Source: Candidatus Adlerbacteria bacterium
GTDB lineage: Bacteria; Patescibacteriota; Minisyncoccia; Phycocordibacterales; SBAW01
Assembly: GCA_903840375.1 (NCBI GenBank)
Contig: CAIMFR010000044.1
Coordinates: 1-11,193, forward strand
Length of the DNA: 11,193 nucleotides
Direction: 5' to 3'
This document shows, one piece after another, positions 1 through 5,626 of this stretch (position 1 is its first letter; each line of letters opens with the position of its first letter). The notes beneath the pieces are model-generated. The model searched no databases, was not told the DNA's origin, and worked only from the letters and a program-made list of their open reading frames with translations. The translations under genes and the position numbers were made by a program.

Positions 1-261
1 CAAATGTTCGGCTTCCATATCATATAGTTTTCGTCTCAATCTTTTTACGCTTACCAACTTCATCTGTGCCAAGATTGCAGAAACTTTCTGATCGTTCGGA
101 TCGGTGTAGTTGTAGTAGAAGTCTAATGTCTTTTGCTTTGTTGAAAGTGGAACGCACCAGAACATGTGGTTATTGAATTTTTTAACGATCATGATCGGTC
201 TTGAAAAGTTATTTCCACTCCCGTTTTGTTCGTATCCTATATTTTTACCGAAATGGCTCAT
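1..261 (-). CDS. PemK/MazF-like toxin-family protein, cut by the window edge and possibly truncated at its start
   Basis: Reading the minus strand from an ATG at 261 gives 87 codons open to the window edge. The product resembles the PemK/MazF ribonuclease-toxin family: GKNIGYEQNG (residues 5-14), then SRPIMIVKKFN (20-30, the RP-hydrophobic strand), FWCVPLS (34-40) and the SAILAQMKLVSVKRL strand (61-75). MazF/PemK proteins are usually mRNA endonucleases paired with an antitoxin. The family normally begins 10-30 residues earlier with a strand like EIWWxxLGxNIG. Here DTQKW continues the similarity upstream of the ATG, but a TAA stop (in frame, six codons before the ATG) interrupts it. I infer a 5' truncation or frameshift; a shortened functional start is possible. 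No antitoxin gene and no promoter of the right orientation are visible. The family call is fairly sure; whether it is active is not. Confidence 0.6.
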   Translation of the reverse strand, partial: MSHFGKNIGYEQNGSGNNFSRPIMIVKKFNNHMFWCVPLSTKQKTLDFYYNYTDPNDQKVSAILAQMKLVSVKRLRRKLYDMEAEHL

Positions 262-281
262 CCATTTTTGTGTGTCTTACC

Positions 282-310
282 TTGAACCAAGAGTTTTTGT
301 CGTGTACATT
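282..310 (+). promoter_or_regulatory. Candidate promoter for the 316-834 gene
   Basis: TTGAAC at 282-287 and TACATT at 305-310 are separated by exactly 17 nt. The -10 box ends 5 nt before a GTG at 316, so the transcript would start at or next to the start codon, as for the promoters upstream of ftsE, the 4555 gene and fic. Sequence match only. Confidence 0.45.
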
Positions 311-315
311 TGTTG

Positions 316-834
316 GTGGAAAAAGCAGAAAAGGTGGAGGCGAAGATATCCGACGAGAAAACGAAAGTTCGCATGGCACAAATGGAAGTGTCGGAAGATA
401 TGGTACTGGCAAAGAATGTGTCCTGTGTGATAGGAAAAGGCATTCACAGTGTCTTTATCAGGATGCAGGATGGAGCTGTGTGGTTTCTTTATGCTCCTGA
501 TCCGGATGATGTGTACTTGAAGGTAATTCTTCCGGTACTTGTAAATGGTCGAGTTTGCAGGCACGGGATTCAGATGAATCCATATGCACTCGTAAATATC
601 CTTGCCGGCGATAAATTCCGTCCGGATGACATATTAGAATTTGCCGAACCGGACGGAACTCCGGTGCAGCCGGATGAAAAAGGAACGGTTACACTCTACA
701 CGGAAGTCGTCTATTATCCTGATAAAGAAGAGGAGGGAGATCCTGACGAGGATGGAGTTGCTGACAACGAGTTCGTTGTCAGCAATGTGAGTCTCGACGA
801 GTGGAATCCGCCCGAAGACGGAAAACCAAACTGA
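316..834 (+). CDS. Hypothetical acidic protein, 172 aa
   Basis: I do not recognise this protein. The frame is open from 286 and has no ATG before 373. I chose GTG 316 because a promoter-like pair ends 5 nt upstream; TTG 310 and ATG 373 are alternatives. The N-terminus is charged and probably helical (EKAEKVEAKISDEKTK). The middle (about residues 60-100) is a mixed strand-like stretch around LKVILPVLVNGRVCRHGIQM. The C-terminal third is rich in Asp, Glu, Pro and Gly and repeats a short motif: PDDVY, RPDDIL, QPDEKG, DPDEDG. No signal peptide or membrane segment is evident. Two inverted repeats lie in the gene (616-658 and 758-785). The last 34 bases overlap the next gene in another frame, suggesting co-transcription and translational coupling. 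Divergent from the PemK-like gene. Confidence 0.55.
   Translation: MEKAEKVEAKISDEKTKVRMAQMEVSEDMVLAKNVSCVIGKGIHSVFIRMQDGAVWFLYAPDPDDVYLKVILPVLVNGRVCRHGIQMNPYALVNILAGDKFRPDDILEFAEPDGTPVQPDEKGTVTLYTEVVYYPDKEEEGDPDEDGVADNEFVVSNVSLDEWNPPEDGKPN
616..658. repeat. 10-bp perfect inverted repeat inside the 316-834 gene
   Basis: TTCCGTCCGG (616-625) and CCGGACGGAA (649-658) are perfect reverse complements, separated by 23 nt. They lie within coding sequence and encode the repeated RPDD / EPDG-like motifs, so part of the match may come from the repeated codon context CCGGATGA/CCGGACGG. Confidence 0.6.
758..785. repeat. 13-bp perfect inverted repeat with 2-bp centre
   Basis: TTGCTGACAACGA (758-770) and TCGTTGTCAGCAA (773-785) are perfect reverse complements around a central GT. 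As RNA it would fold into a 12-bp stem with an AGTT tetraloop. It sits in the 3' part of the 316-834 gene and ends 15 nt before the GTG of the overlapping gene at 801. There is no T-tract after it, so it is not an ordinary terminator. Confidence 0.8.
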
Positions 835-1151
835 TCAAATTTCTCGCGCATTTGCTCGGCGGTACTAGTTGTAACCGTCGCGGCAAATGTCACATCGGGT
901 GGAATACCGGCAGCGAACGGCATGAGCTGTCGCTGGTTCGACCTGGTATGCAGATCGACTGGAATATCAATGATATGTTGACCGCTTCTGTCGACCTTGC
1001 CGGTTCGCTCGGTTCTCACAACGGCAGCCTGTTCCGGCCATCCGCGACATTGACCGGCGAAGTCGGAAAAGGCTGGAGCGGAGTTGTCGGCATACAAGCC
1101 ACCGACCAGACCAAGCCGGTTTATTTCGCCGGAATATCAACGAAGTTATGA
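801..1151 (+). CDS. Hypothetical protein with beta-barrel-like C-terminus, 116 aa
   Basis: The frame is open from 765 and the first usable start is GTG 801, overlapping the preceding gene by 34 bases. Codons from about 830 onward favour C or G in the third position, as in ftsE and pyrG, which supports real coding. The N-terminus is basic (ESARRRKTKLIKFLAHLLGG), with two Cys in a CxxxxxC arrangement (residues 24 and 30). The rest alternates polar and hydrophobic residues with many Gly, Ser, Trp and Asn, and ends PVYFAGISTKL. That texture resembles the last strands of a beta-barrel or a beta-sandwich surface protein. A true outer-membrane protein would be unexpected in a CPR bacterium, so it may be a fragment, a secreted beta protein or a phage-derived piece. 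I recognise no family. It is followed 12 nt later by a terminator. Confidence 0.45.
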   Translation: MESARRRKTKLIKFLAHLLGGTSCNRRGKCHIGWNTGSERHELSLVRPGMQIDWNINDMLTASVDLAGSLGSHNGSLFRPSATLTGEVGKGWSGVVGIQATDQTKPVYFAGISTKL

Positions 1152-1163
1152 AAAATCTCTACA

Positions 1164-1199
1164 GACGCACGACCTTCGGGTACGGCGTCTTTTTTCTTT
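1164..1199 (+). terminator. Intrinsic terminator
   Basis: GACGC (1164-1168) pairs with GCGTC (1185-1189). Inside, after a small internal loop, ACC pairs with GGT around a TTCG tetraloop. Six T (1190-1195), then CTTT, follow directly. It closes the 316-1151 transcription unit and isolates the ftsE promoter. Confidence 0.8.
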
Positions 1200-1210
1200 G
1201 CAGTAACATT

Positions 1211-1239
1211 TTGCACCCCGGGACTTCCGGCAGTACAAT
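1211..1239 (+). promoter_or_regulatory. Sigma70-type promoter of the ftsE-ftsX-pyrG operon
   Basis: TTGCAC (1211-1216) and TACAAT (1234-1239) are separated by 17 nt, one of the best -35/-10 pairs in the window. The -10 ends 6 nt before the ftsE GTG at 1246. Transcription normally begins 6-7 nt after the -10, so the mRNA is predicted to start on the initiation codon itself. An in-frame TAG at 1243-1245 rules out any upstream start. Confidence 0.7.
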
Positions 1240-1245
1240 GGGTAG

Positions 1246-1926
1246 GTGATCTACTATGACCGCGTTCACAAGATGTATGCAGACAATTCTGTTGCTCTGC
1301 ACGATGTCAGCTTCTCGGTCCAGCCGGGAGAATTTATTTCCATCGTCGGACACTCCGGCGCAGGCAAGACGACGCTGGTCAAGATGCTTCTCGCTGAAGA
1401 CAAGCCGACCTCCGGCTCGGTTTTTTTTGAATCAGTAAATGTGCACGAGATTCCTTCGAATCGCATCGGAGAATTACGCCGCAGGATCGGCGTCGTGTTC
1501 CAAGATTTCCGTTTATTACCGCAAAAGACCGCTTATGAAAATATTGCCTTTGCTATGGAGGCGGCCGGCAGGAAAGACGATGAGATACACGTCGACGTGC
1601 CGCATGTGCTCGAGCTGGTCGACCTTGGCGACAAGATGAACCATTTCCCCGGTGAGCTTTCCGGTGGCGAACAGCAGCGTGTCGCCATCGCGCGTGCCAT
1701 CGTCAACCAGCCTGATGTCATCGTGGCAGATGAGCCGACGGGCAACCTCGACCCGGTCAACACGTTCGAAGTGGTGCAGATTCTGAAAAAGATAAACGAC
1801 CTTGGTACGACTATCATCCTTACGACACACAATAAAGGAGTGATTGACTCGCTGCGCAAGCGTGTGCTCACGATGGATCGCGGCAAAGTGATACGCGATG
1901 ACCGTGAAGGAAAGTATATACTATAA
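1246..1926 (+). CDS. ftsE: Cell division ATP-binding protein FtsE
   Basis: FtsE is the cytoplasmic ATPase of the FtsEX ABC-type complex, which uses ATP hydrolysis to control septal peptidoglycan hydrolases through FtsX. All ABC ATPase motifs are present: Walker [10 protein letters not shown] (residues 35-43), Q-loop VFQD (Gln86), signature LSGGEQQR (138-145), Walker B VIVADEP (158-164), D-loop NLD (167-169) and switch His195 in TTHN. At 226 aa it has the usual length. The GTG start gives [11 protein letters not shown], matching the normal FtsE N-terminus, and an in-frame TAG directly precedes it, so the start is certain even though there is no Shine-Dalgarno sequence. It is the first gene of the operon; ftsX follows 11 nt after the stop. 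A hairpin followed by eight T lies inside the gene (1402-1428). Confidence 0.96.
   Translation: MIYYDRVHKMYADNSVALHDVSFSVQPGEFISIVGHSGAGKTTLVKMLLAEDKPTSGSVFFESVNVHEIPSNRIGELRRRIGVVFQDFRLLPQKTAYENIAFAMEAAGRKDDEIHVDVPHVLELVDLGDKMNHFPGELSGGEQQRVAIARAIVNQPDVIVADEPTGNLDPVNTFEVVQILKKINDLGTTIILTTHNKGVIDSLRKRVLTMDRGKVIRDDREGKYIL
1402..1428 (+). other. Terminator-like hairpin plus T8 inside ftsE
   Basis: AAGCCGA (1402-1408) can pair with TCGGTTT (1417-1423, one G-U pair), leaving an 8-nt loop. The T-run extends for eight bases (1421-1428). The DNA encodes KPTSGSVFF shortly after Walker A. It has the form of a weak intrinsic terminator or a polymerase-slippage site, but the four-pair GC core is short. 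Confidence 0.35.
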
Positions 1927-1937
1927 CCACAATCTCT

Positions 1938-2873
1938 ATGGACATGATGACCACTAAAAGAATATTTCGCGCCGGCATGCAGGATTTCTGGCGTAACGGT
2001 TTCGTCTCGCTTGCTTCCATTCTGGTGATGACTGTCACTCTCTTCGTCGTCGGCATGTCGATTTTCGCCGGCGTCATTCTCAACTCTGCGCTGATAGAGT
2101 TGCGCGACAAGGCAGATGTGAACGTCTATTTCACCGTCAGCGCGCCGGAGGATCAGATCTTGCAATTACAAAAGTCCGTGCAGGCATTACCCGAAGTGCA
2201 GTCCGCTCAATATATTTCTTCAGGCGACGCACTCACGCAGTTCCGCGCGCGGCATCAGGACGACCAACTTACCTTGCAGGCGCTTGACGAATTGGGGCAA
2301 AACCCGCTCGGTGCTGTCTTGACCATCAAGGCTAAAGACATAACACAATATGACACGATAGCCCAGTTCCTCGAACAGCAGCAGACATCGAGCTCCGGCG
2401 GCGCATCCGGCATCATCGACAAAATAAATTATTTTGACGCGCAACATCGGCAGGCGCTCGACACATTGCAAAATGTTATTGCATCTTCGCAACGTCTCGG
2501 CTTTATCATTATCATTATTCTCATTCTCACTACTATCGCCATCTCGTTCAACACACTTCGACTTGCCATCTACACCTCGCGCGAGGAGATACAGGTGATG
2601 CGGCTCGTCGGTGCGGGCAGGTTCTATATACGCGCTCCGTTCATGGTCGAAGGAGTTCTGTACGGCATCATATCCGGTATGATAACGCTGCTCTTATTCT
2701 ATCCGCTCACCTATTGGCTCGGCGCATCCACTGAACAATTCTTCGGCGGCGTGCAAATTTTTTCCTACTACCTGGCACACTTCCCGTTCTTCTTCCTGGT
2801 CATCATCGGCACAGGTATAGTGGTCGGCATAGTCTCCAGTTTCCTGGCAGTGCAGAGGTATTTAAAAATCTAA
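1938..2873 (+). CDS. ftsX: Cell division protein FtsX
   Basis: FtsX is the membrane subunit of FtsEX; its large extracytoplasmic loop contacts cell-wall hydrolases or their activators. The 311-aa protein has the expected plan: cytoplasmic N-terminus, TM1 (about residues 22-49), an extracytoplasmic domain (about 55-185) that opens with [11 protein letters not shown], then TM2 (188-207), TM3 (236-258) and TM4 (284-305). Between TM2 and TM3 lies the family hallmark [25 protein letters not shown] (within 215-239), the coupling segment to FtsE. A Gln/Ser/Gly-rich insert ([12 protein letters not shown], 147-158) lies in the extracytoplasmic domain. The ATG at 1938 follows ftsE by 11 nt with no Shine-Dalgarno sequence; Met3 and Met4 are other possible starts. 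Translation is probably coupled to ftsE. Confidence 0.95.
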   Translation: MDMMTTKRIFRAGMQDFWRNGFVSLASILVMTVTLFVVGMSIFAGVILNSALIELRDKADVNVYFTVSAPEDQILQLQKSVQALPEVQSAQYISSGDALTQFRARHQDDQLTLQALDELGQNPLGAVLTIKAKDITQYDTIAQFLEQQQTSSSGGASGIIDKINYFDAQHRQALDTLQNVIASSQRLGFIIIIILILTTIAISFNTLRLAIYTSREEIQVMRLVGAGRFYIRAPFMVEGVLYGIISGMITLLLFYPLTYWLGASTEQFFGGVQIFSYYLAHFPFFFLVIIGTGIVVGIVSSFLAVQRYLKI

Positions 2874-2874
2874 T

Positions 2875-2878
2875 AGGA
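2875..2878 (+). promoter_or_regulatory. Shine-Dalgarno-like AGGA before pyrG
   Basis: AGGA at 2875-2878 lies 7 nt before the pyrG ATG (2886), directly after the ftsX stop. It is the only start in this operon with a recognisable Shine-Dalgarno core. Confidence 0.5.
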
Positions 2879-2885
2879 TAATCGT

Positions 2886-4535
2886 ATGGCTGAAAATCCA
2901 AAATATATCTTTGTCGTGGGTGGGGTAATGTCAGGCATCGGGAAGGGAATAGCAGCTTCGTCGATCGGCCGCATCATGAAGTCGAAGGGGTTCAAGGTTA
3001 CGTCAATAAAAATTGATCCTTATATCAATGTCGATGCCGGCACGATGAATCCGACCGAGCACGGCGAAGTGTTCGTGCTAGACGACGGCTACGAGACCGA
3101 CCAAGACATGGGCAACTACGAGCGTTTTCTCGGCGAAAGTTTGCCGGAGATAAATTACATGACGACCGGCCGCGTCTACACGGAAGTCATCAGGCGCGAG
3201 CGCAATTTGGAATACAAGGGGAAAAATGTGGAGGTCGTGCCGGACATTCCGCTGGAGGTCATTCGCCGCATCACCGAAGCGCAGAAAAAGGCCGGCGCAG
3301 ATGTGGTGACGATAGAAGTCGGCGGCACTATCGGCGAATATCAGAACATCATCTTCCTCGAGGCGGCTCGCATGTTGAAACAGCGCCACCCGCGCGATGT
3401 CGCCGTGGTAATGGTTTCCTACGTGCCGGTGCCCGGCAATATCGGCGAGATGAAGACTAAGCCGACGCAGTACGCGGCGCGCTCGCTGAACAGTGTCGGA
3501 TTGCAGGCGGATGTTATCCTCGCGCGCTCGACACAGCCGCTTGACCAAAAACGCAAAGAAAAAATTGCCCTCTTTTGCAATATTCTTTCAGAGCATGTCA
3601 TTTCCGCGCCGGATGTAAAAAGTATTTACGATGTGCCGATCAATTTCGAGAAAGACGGCTTGGGAAATATTTTGACGGACATACTCGGGCTTCCGGAGCG
3701 CAAAACCGACCTTACCGAGTGGGAGGCTTTTGTGAAAAAGACAAAGAACGGTAGCAGAGAGGTGAACATCGCGGTGGTTGGAAAATATTTCGACTCCGGC
3801 TCGTTCGTCCTCGCAGACGTGTACATCTCCGTGCTCGAGGCGATAAAGATAGCTTCGCACCACAACGGACTCAAGCCGAAAATTTCCTATATCAATTCCA
3901 AAGATTTCGAGGCGGGTGAAGTGCCTCTCTCGGTGCTCGAACAGTATGACGGCATTCTCGTGCCTGGTGGTTTCGGCGAGACAGGTATCGAAGGGATAGT
4001 GCAGGCGATAGAATACACGCGCGTGCACAAGATCCCGTACTTCGGCCTGTGCTACGGCATGCAGCTCGCGGTCATCGAATACGCGCGACATGTTGCGGGG
4101 TTGGAAGGCGCGCAGACCACAGAGATAAAAAAAGATGCGACACATCCCGTTATCGACATCATGGAAAGTCAGAAAGCTGTTTTGAAAAAGGGAAGTTTTG
4201 GCGGGACGATGCGCCTCGGCGCATATCCGTGCAACATCATAAAGGGTACGGTTGCGCACAGGGCGTATGGCGCAGAGAATATTTCAGAGCGGCATCGCCA
4301 TCGCTATGAGGTCAACCCTGCGTATATTGAGCGTCTCGAAAAAGCCGGTCTCGTTTTCTCCGGTCGCTCGCCCGACGGTGTGCTGATGGAGATAGCCGAG
4401 CTCCCGCACACCGAGCATCCATTTTTTCTCGGAACACAATTCCACCCGGAGTTCCTCTCCCGTCCGCTCACGCCGCATCCGCTGTTCATGGCGTTCATCA
4501 AGGCGGCAGGCGAGCGTGGCGAAAGTAAAAAATAA
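2886..4535 (+). CDS. pyrG: CTP synthase (glutamine-hydrolysing)
   Basis: PyrG converts UTP to CTP using ATP and ammonia released from glutamine. The 549-aa protein has the standard two domains. The N-terminal synthase domain (about 1-270) starts KYIFVVGGVMSGIGKG, with the P-loop at residues 12-21 (Lys20), followed by KIDPYINVDAGTMNPTEHGEVFVLDDGYETD, GNYERF and EVGGTIGEYQN. The C-terminal class I glutaminase (about 295-540) has the oxyanion loop PGGFGETG, nucleophile Cys389 in GLCYGMQ, and His520 and Glu522 in QFHPEF, so the triad is complete. The usual Leu after the nucleophile (CLGMQ) is Tyr here. It lies 12 nt after ftsX in the same operon, with AGGA upstream of the ATG. Base composition is GC-richer than the fic-hsd block. 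The end of the gene carries the -10 box of the next gene. Confidence 0.97.
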   Translation: MAENPKYIFVVGGVMSGIGKGIAASSIGRIMKSKGFKVTSIKIDPYINVDAGTMNPTEHGEVFVLDDGYETDQDMGNYERFLGESLPEINYMTTGRVYTEVIRRERNLEYKGKNVEVVPDIPLEVIRRITEAQKKAGADVVTIEVGGTIGEYQNIIFLEAARMLKQRHPRDVAVVMVSYVPVPGNIGEMKTKPTQYAARSLNSVGLQADVILARSTQPLDQKRKEKIALFCNILSEHVISAPDVKSIYDVPINFEKDGLGNILTDILGLPERKTDLTEWEAFVKKTKNGSREVNIAVVGKYFDSGSFVLADVYISVLEAIKIASHHNGLKPKISYINSKDFEAGEVPLSVLEQYDGILVPGGFGETGIEGIVQAIEYTRVHKIPYFGLCYGMQLAVIEYARHVAGLEGAQTTEIKKDATHPVIDIMESQKAVLKKGSFGGTMRLGAYPCNIIKGTVAHRAYGAENISERHRHRYEVNPAYIERLEKAGLVFSGRSPDGVLMEIAELPHTEHPFFLGTQFHPEFLSRPLTPHPLFMAFIKAAGERGESKK

Positions 4536-4542
4536 TTTTCGG

Positions 4543-4548
4543 TATAGT
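4543..4548 (+). promoter_or_regulatory. -10 box of the 4555 gene
   Basis: TATAGT (4543-4548) ends 6 nt before the ATG at 4555, the same spacing as at ftsE and fic. The -35 region lies in the last codons of pyrG and is poor (GCGAAA at 4519-4524, 18-nt spacing). The identical hexamer precedes the tRNA gene at 5509-5514. Confidence 0.45.
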
Positions 4549-4554
4549 ATTTAT

Positions 4555-5415
4555 ATGAATATAGAATCAGCCAGAGCTAAGCAGCCGACACAAATGCGTG
4601 TCGAAGCCGAAAAACAAATTCCATTGGCGGCAAGCAAAGCTGCACGCCTCATTGAGGCGCGGCGTCCGAGTCCAGATGTGTTTCAGGATCTTTATGGCGC
4701 GGATAATATAGAAAAGGATCAACAACTGGTAGAGAGGATGAAAGGGCGATTTGAGCATATCGATACGGCAGATGGGCGAAATTCAGAACTTCTAGCGATT
4801 GCTTTTGAAGGTCTTTTGATCGATCGTGTCAGCAAAGGAATTTTCGGACAAAGGGTTACGATGTCGCCGACGGCGGAATTTGATGATGTCATCAATGGCG
4901 TCGACGCTGTTGTAGAAATTACAGGAGCGCGTACAGAAAATCTTGGTCTTGCTATTGACGCTACATTCAGTCCTGATGTGCGGAAGAAATTTTCCGAGAT
5001 ATTTTCTCGCATCCAAGCAGGACAGCTCGCAACAATAAAATATTTTCATTCAGAGGCGGTCGGCATCCGCGGCGAGTTTAAAGTGCCATTGTTCGTTCTT
5101 GGTATGAGTGCTGATAACATTCTTCCATTGCTCGAATCGTGGAATGGCGGTCAGGAAGATGTGTTGCAGAATAATCCGTATCCTCTCGTGTTATTGAAAG
5201 AGCTTGCAGAGCAGGCGACAGTGTTCGGCGCATTTGCACGAAAGCATGGCAAAGATATTTTGGCAAAACGGTATAACAAAATAAGGGATACGTGCGAAGA
5301 TCTCCGGTCGGAGAGGAGGAGGGAGCTTGGTGTAGCGATCCTCCCGCAAAACCTACAGCAAGACAACGTTGCCAAAGCAATAAGCCAGGCGTTAGCGCAA
5401 TTCTCTGTGCAGTAA
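4555..5415 (+). CDS. Conserved CPR-type hypothetical protein, possible nuclease-like fold, 286 aa
   Basis: I recall proteins of this pattern from many CPR genomes but know no assigned function. Recognisable elements are ELLAIAFEGLLIDRV (78-92), EFDDVINGVDAVVEI (108-122), LGLAIDATFS (130-139), IKYFHSEAVGIRGEF (161-175) followed by VPLFVLGMS, and a helical C-terminus. A Glu in a helix (Glu85), then Asp in NGVD (Asp117), then a strand with D-x-T (Asp135-Thr137) loosely recalls PD-(D/E)XK nucleases, but the Lys is not obvious, so this is speculation. I start it at ATG 4555 because a TATAGT ends 6 nt upstream; GTG 4516 would overlap pyrG and encode pyrG-tail codons. There is no signal peptide or membrane segment, so it is probably cytoplasmic. 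It is a separate unit between pyrG and tRNA-Gln. Confidence 0.75.
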   Translation: MNIESARAKQPTQMRVEAEKQIPLAASKAARLIEARRPSPDVFQDLYGADNIEKDQQLVERMKGRFEHIDTADGRNSELLAIAFEGLLIDRVSKGIFGQRVTMSPTAEFDDVINGVDAVVEITGARTENLGLAIDATFSPDVRKKFSEIFSRIQAGQLATIKYFHSEAVGIRGEFKVPLFVLGMSADNILPLLESWNGGQEDVLQNNPYPLVLLKELAEQATVFGAFARKHGKDILAKRYNKIRDTCEDLRSERRRELGVAILPQNLQQDNVAKAISQALAQFSVQ

Positions 5416-5508
5416 GTTGGGGTCATTTTGTTTCTACTCCATCCTGTTTTCATTCATTGAAAAAAAGCCGTTTTTGCGTTATGGTATGTGAGTATTGAAG
5501 GTCGTGTT

Positions 5509-5514
5509 TATAGT
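5509..5514 (+). promoter_or_regulatory. Candidate -10 of the tRNA-Gln gene
   Basis: TATAGT at 5509-5514 lies 13 nt before the mature tRNA 5' end, predicting a start near 5521 and a short leader for RNase P removal. No convincing -35 is seen at 16-18 nt spacing. The 112-nt gap after the 4555 gene shows no terminator. Confidence 0.35.
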
Positions 5515-5527
5515 GAGTCGAACATAT

Positions 5528-5601
5528 TGCGGGATCGTCTAATGGTAGGACATATGCCTCTGGAGCATAGTATCTAGGTTCGAGTCCTAGTCCCGCAGCC
5601 A
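5528..5601 (+). tRNA. trnQ: tRNA-Gln (anticodon CTG), CCA encoded
   Basis: A full cloverleaf can be drawn. The acceptor stem TGCGGGA (5528-5534) pairs with TCCCGCA (5591-5597). The D stem GTC/GAC (5537-5539, 5549-5551) has a loop with GG. The anticodon stem TATGC/GCATA (5553-5557, 5565-5569) holds loop CTCTGGA, giving anticodon CTG at 5560-5562, which reads CAG (Gln). The T stem CTAGG/CCTAG (5574-5578, 5586-5590) has loop TTCGAGT. Discriminator G5598 is followed by encoded CCA (5599-5601). The U1-A72 start is typical of tRNA-Gln. It forms the left border of the AT-richer fic-hsd region, a usual position for integration of accessory DNA. Confidence 0.95.
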
Positions 5602-5605
5602 ACAC

Positions 5606-5615
5606 GTGCTAGCAC
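5606..5615. repeat. 10-bp palindrome just after the tRNA
   Basis: GTGCTAGCAC is a perfect 10-bp palindrome starting 5 nt after the tRNA CCA. It may be a processing hairpin or protein site; no function can be assigned. Confidence 0.4.
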
Positions 5616-5626
5616 AGTTGTCAAGA

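Noticed and set aside
164..500. Two plus-strand open frames starting at 164 and 201
   Set aside because: They overlap the PemK-like gene and the 316-834 gene, and their products are Trp/Cys/Arg-rich with no sensible composition; they are antisense or off-frame shadows.
714..1097. Minus-strand open frame of 127 codons
   Set aside because: Antisense to the 316-834 and 801-1151 genes, with no promoter or recognisable motif; its length comes from the GC-rich third positions of the sense frame.
1533..2165. Minus-strand open frame of 210 codons across ftsE/ftsX
   Set aside because: Fully antisense to two certain genes; composition typical of a codon shadow.
3588..4259. Minus-strand open frame of 223 codons within pyrG
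   Set aside because: Antisense to the well-defined CTP synthase; His/Arg-rich product as expected from antisense reading of GC-rich codons.
4516..4554. Longer start of the gene after pyrG at GTG 4516
   Set aside because: It overlaps pyrG and would put the TATAGT promoter box inside the gene; ATG 4555 fits the window-wide pattern.
5460..5476. A-rich/T-rich stretch AAAAA-GCCG-TTTTT as a terminator of the 4555 gene
   Set aside because: Only five A-T pairs around a 4-nt loop and no following T-tract beyond the stem; too weak to call.
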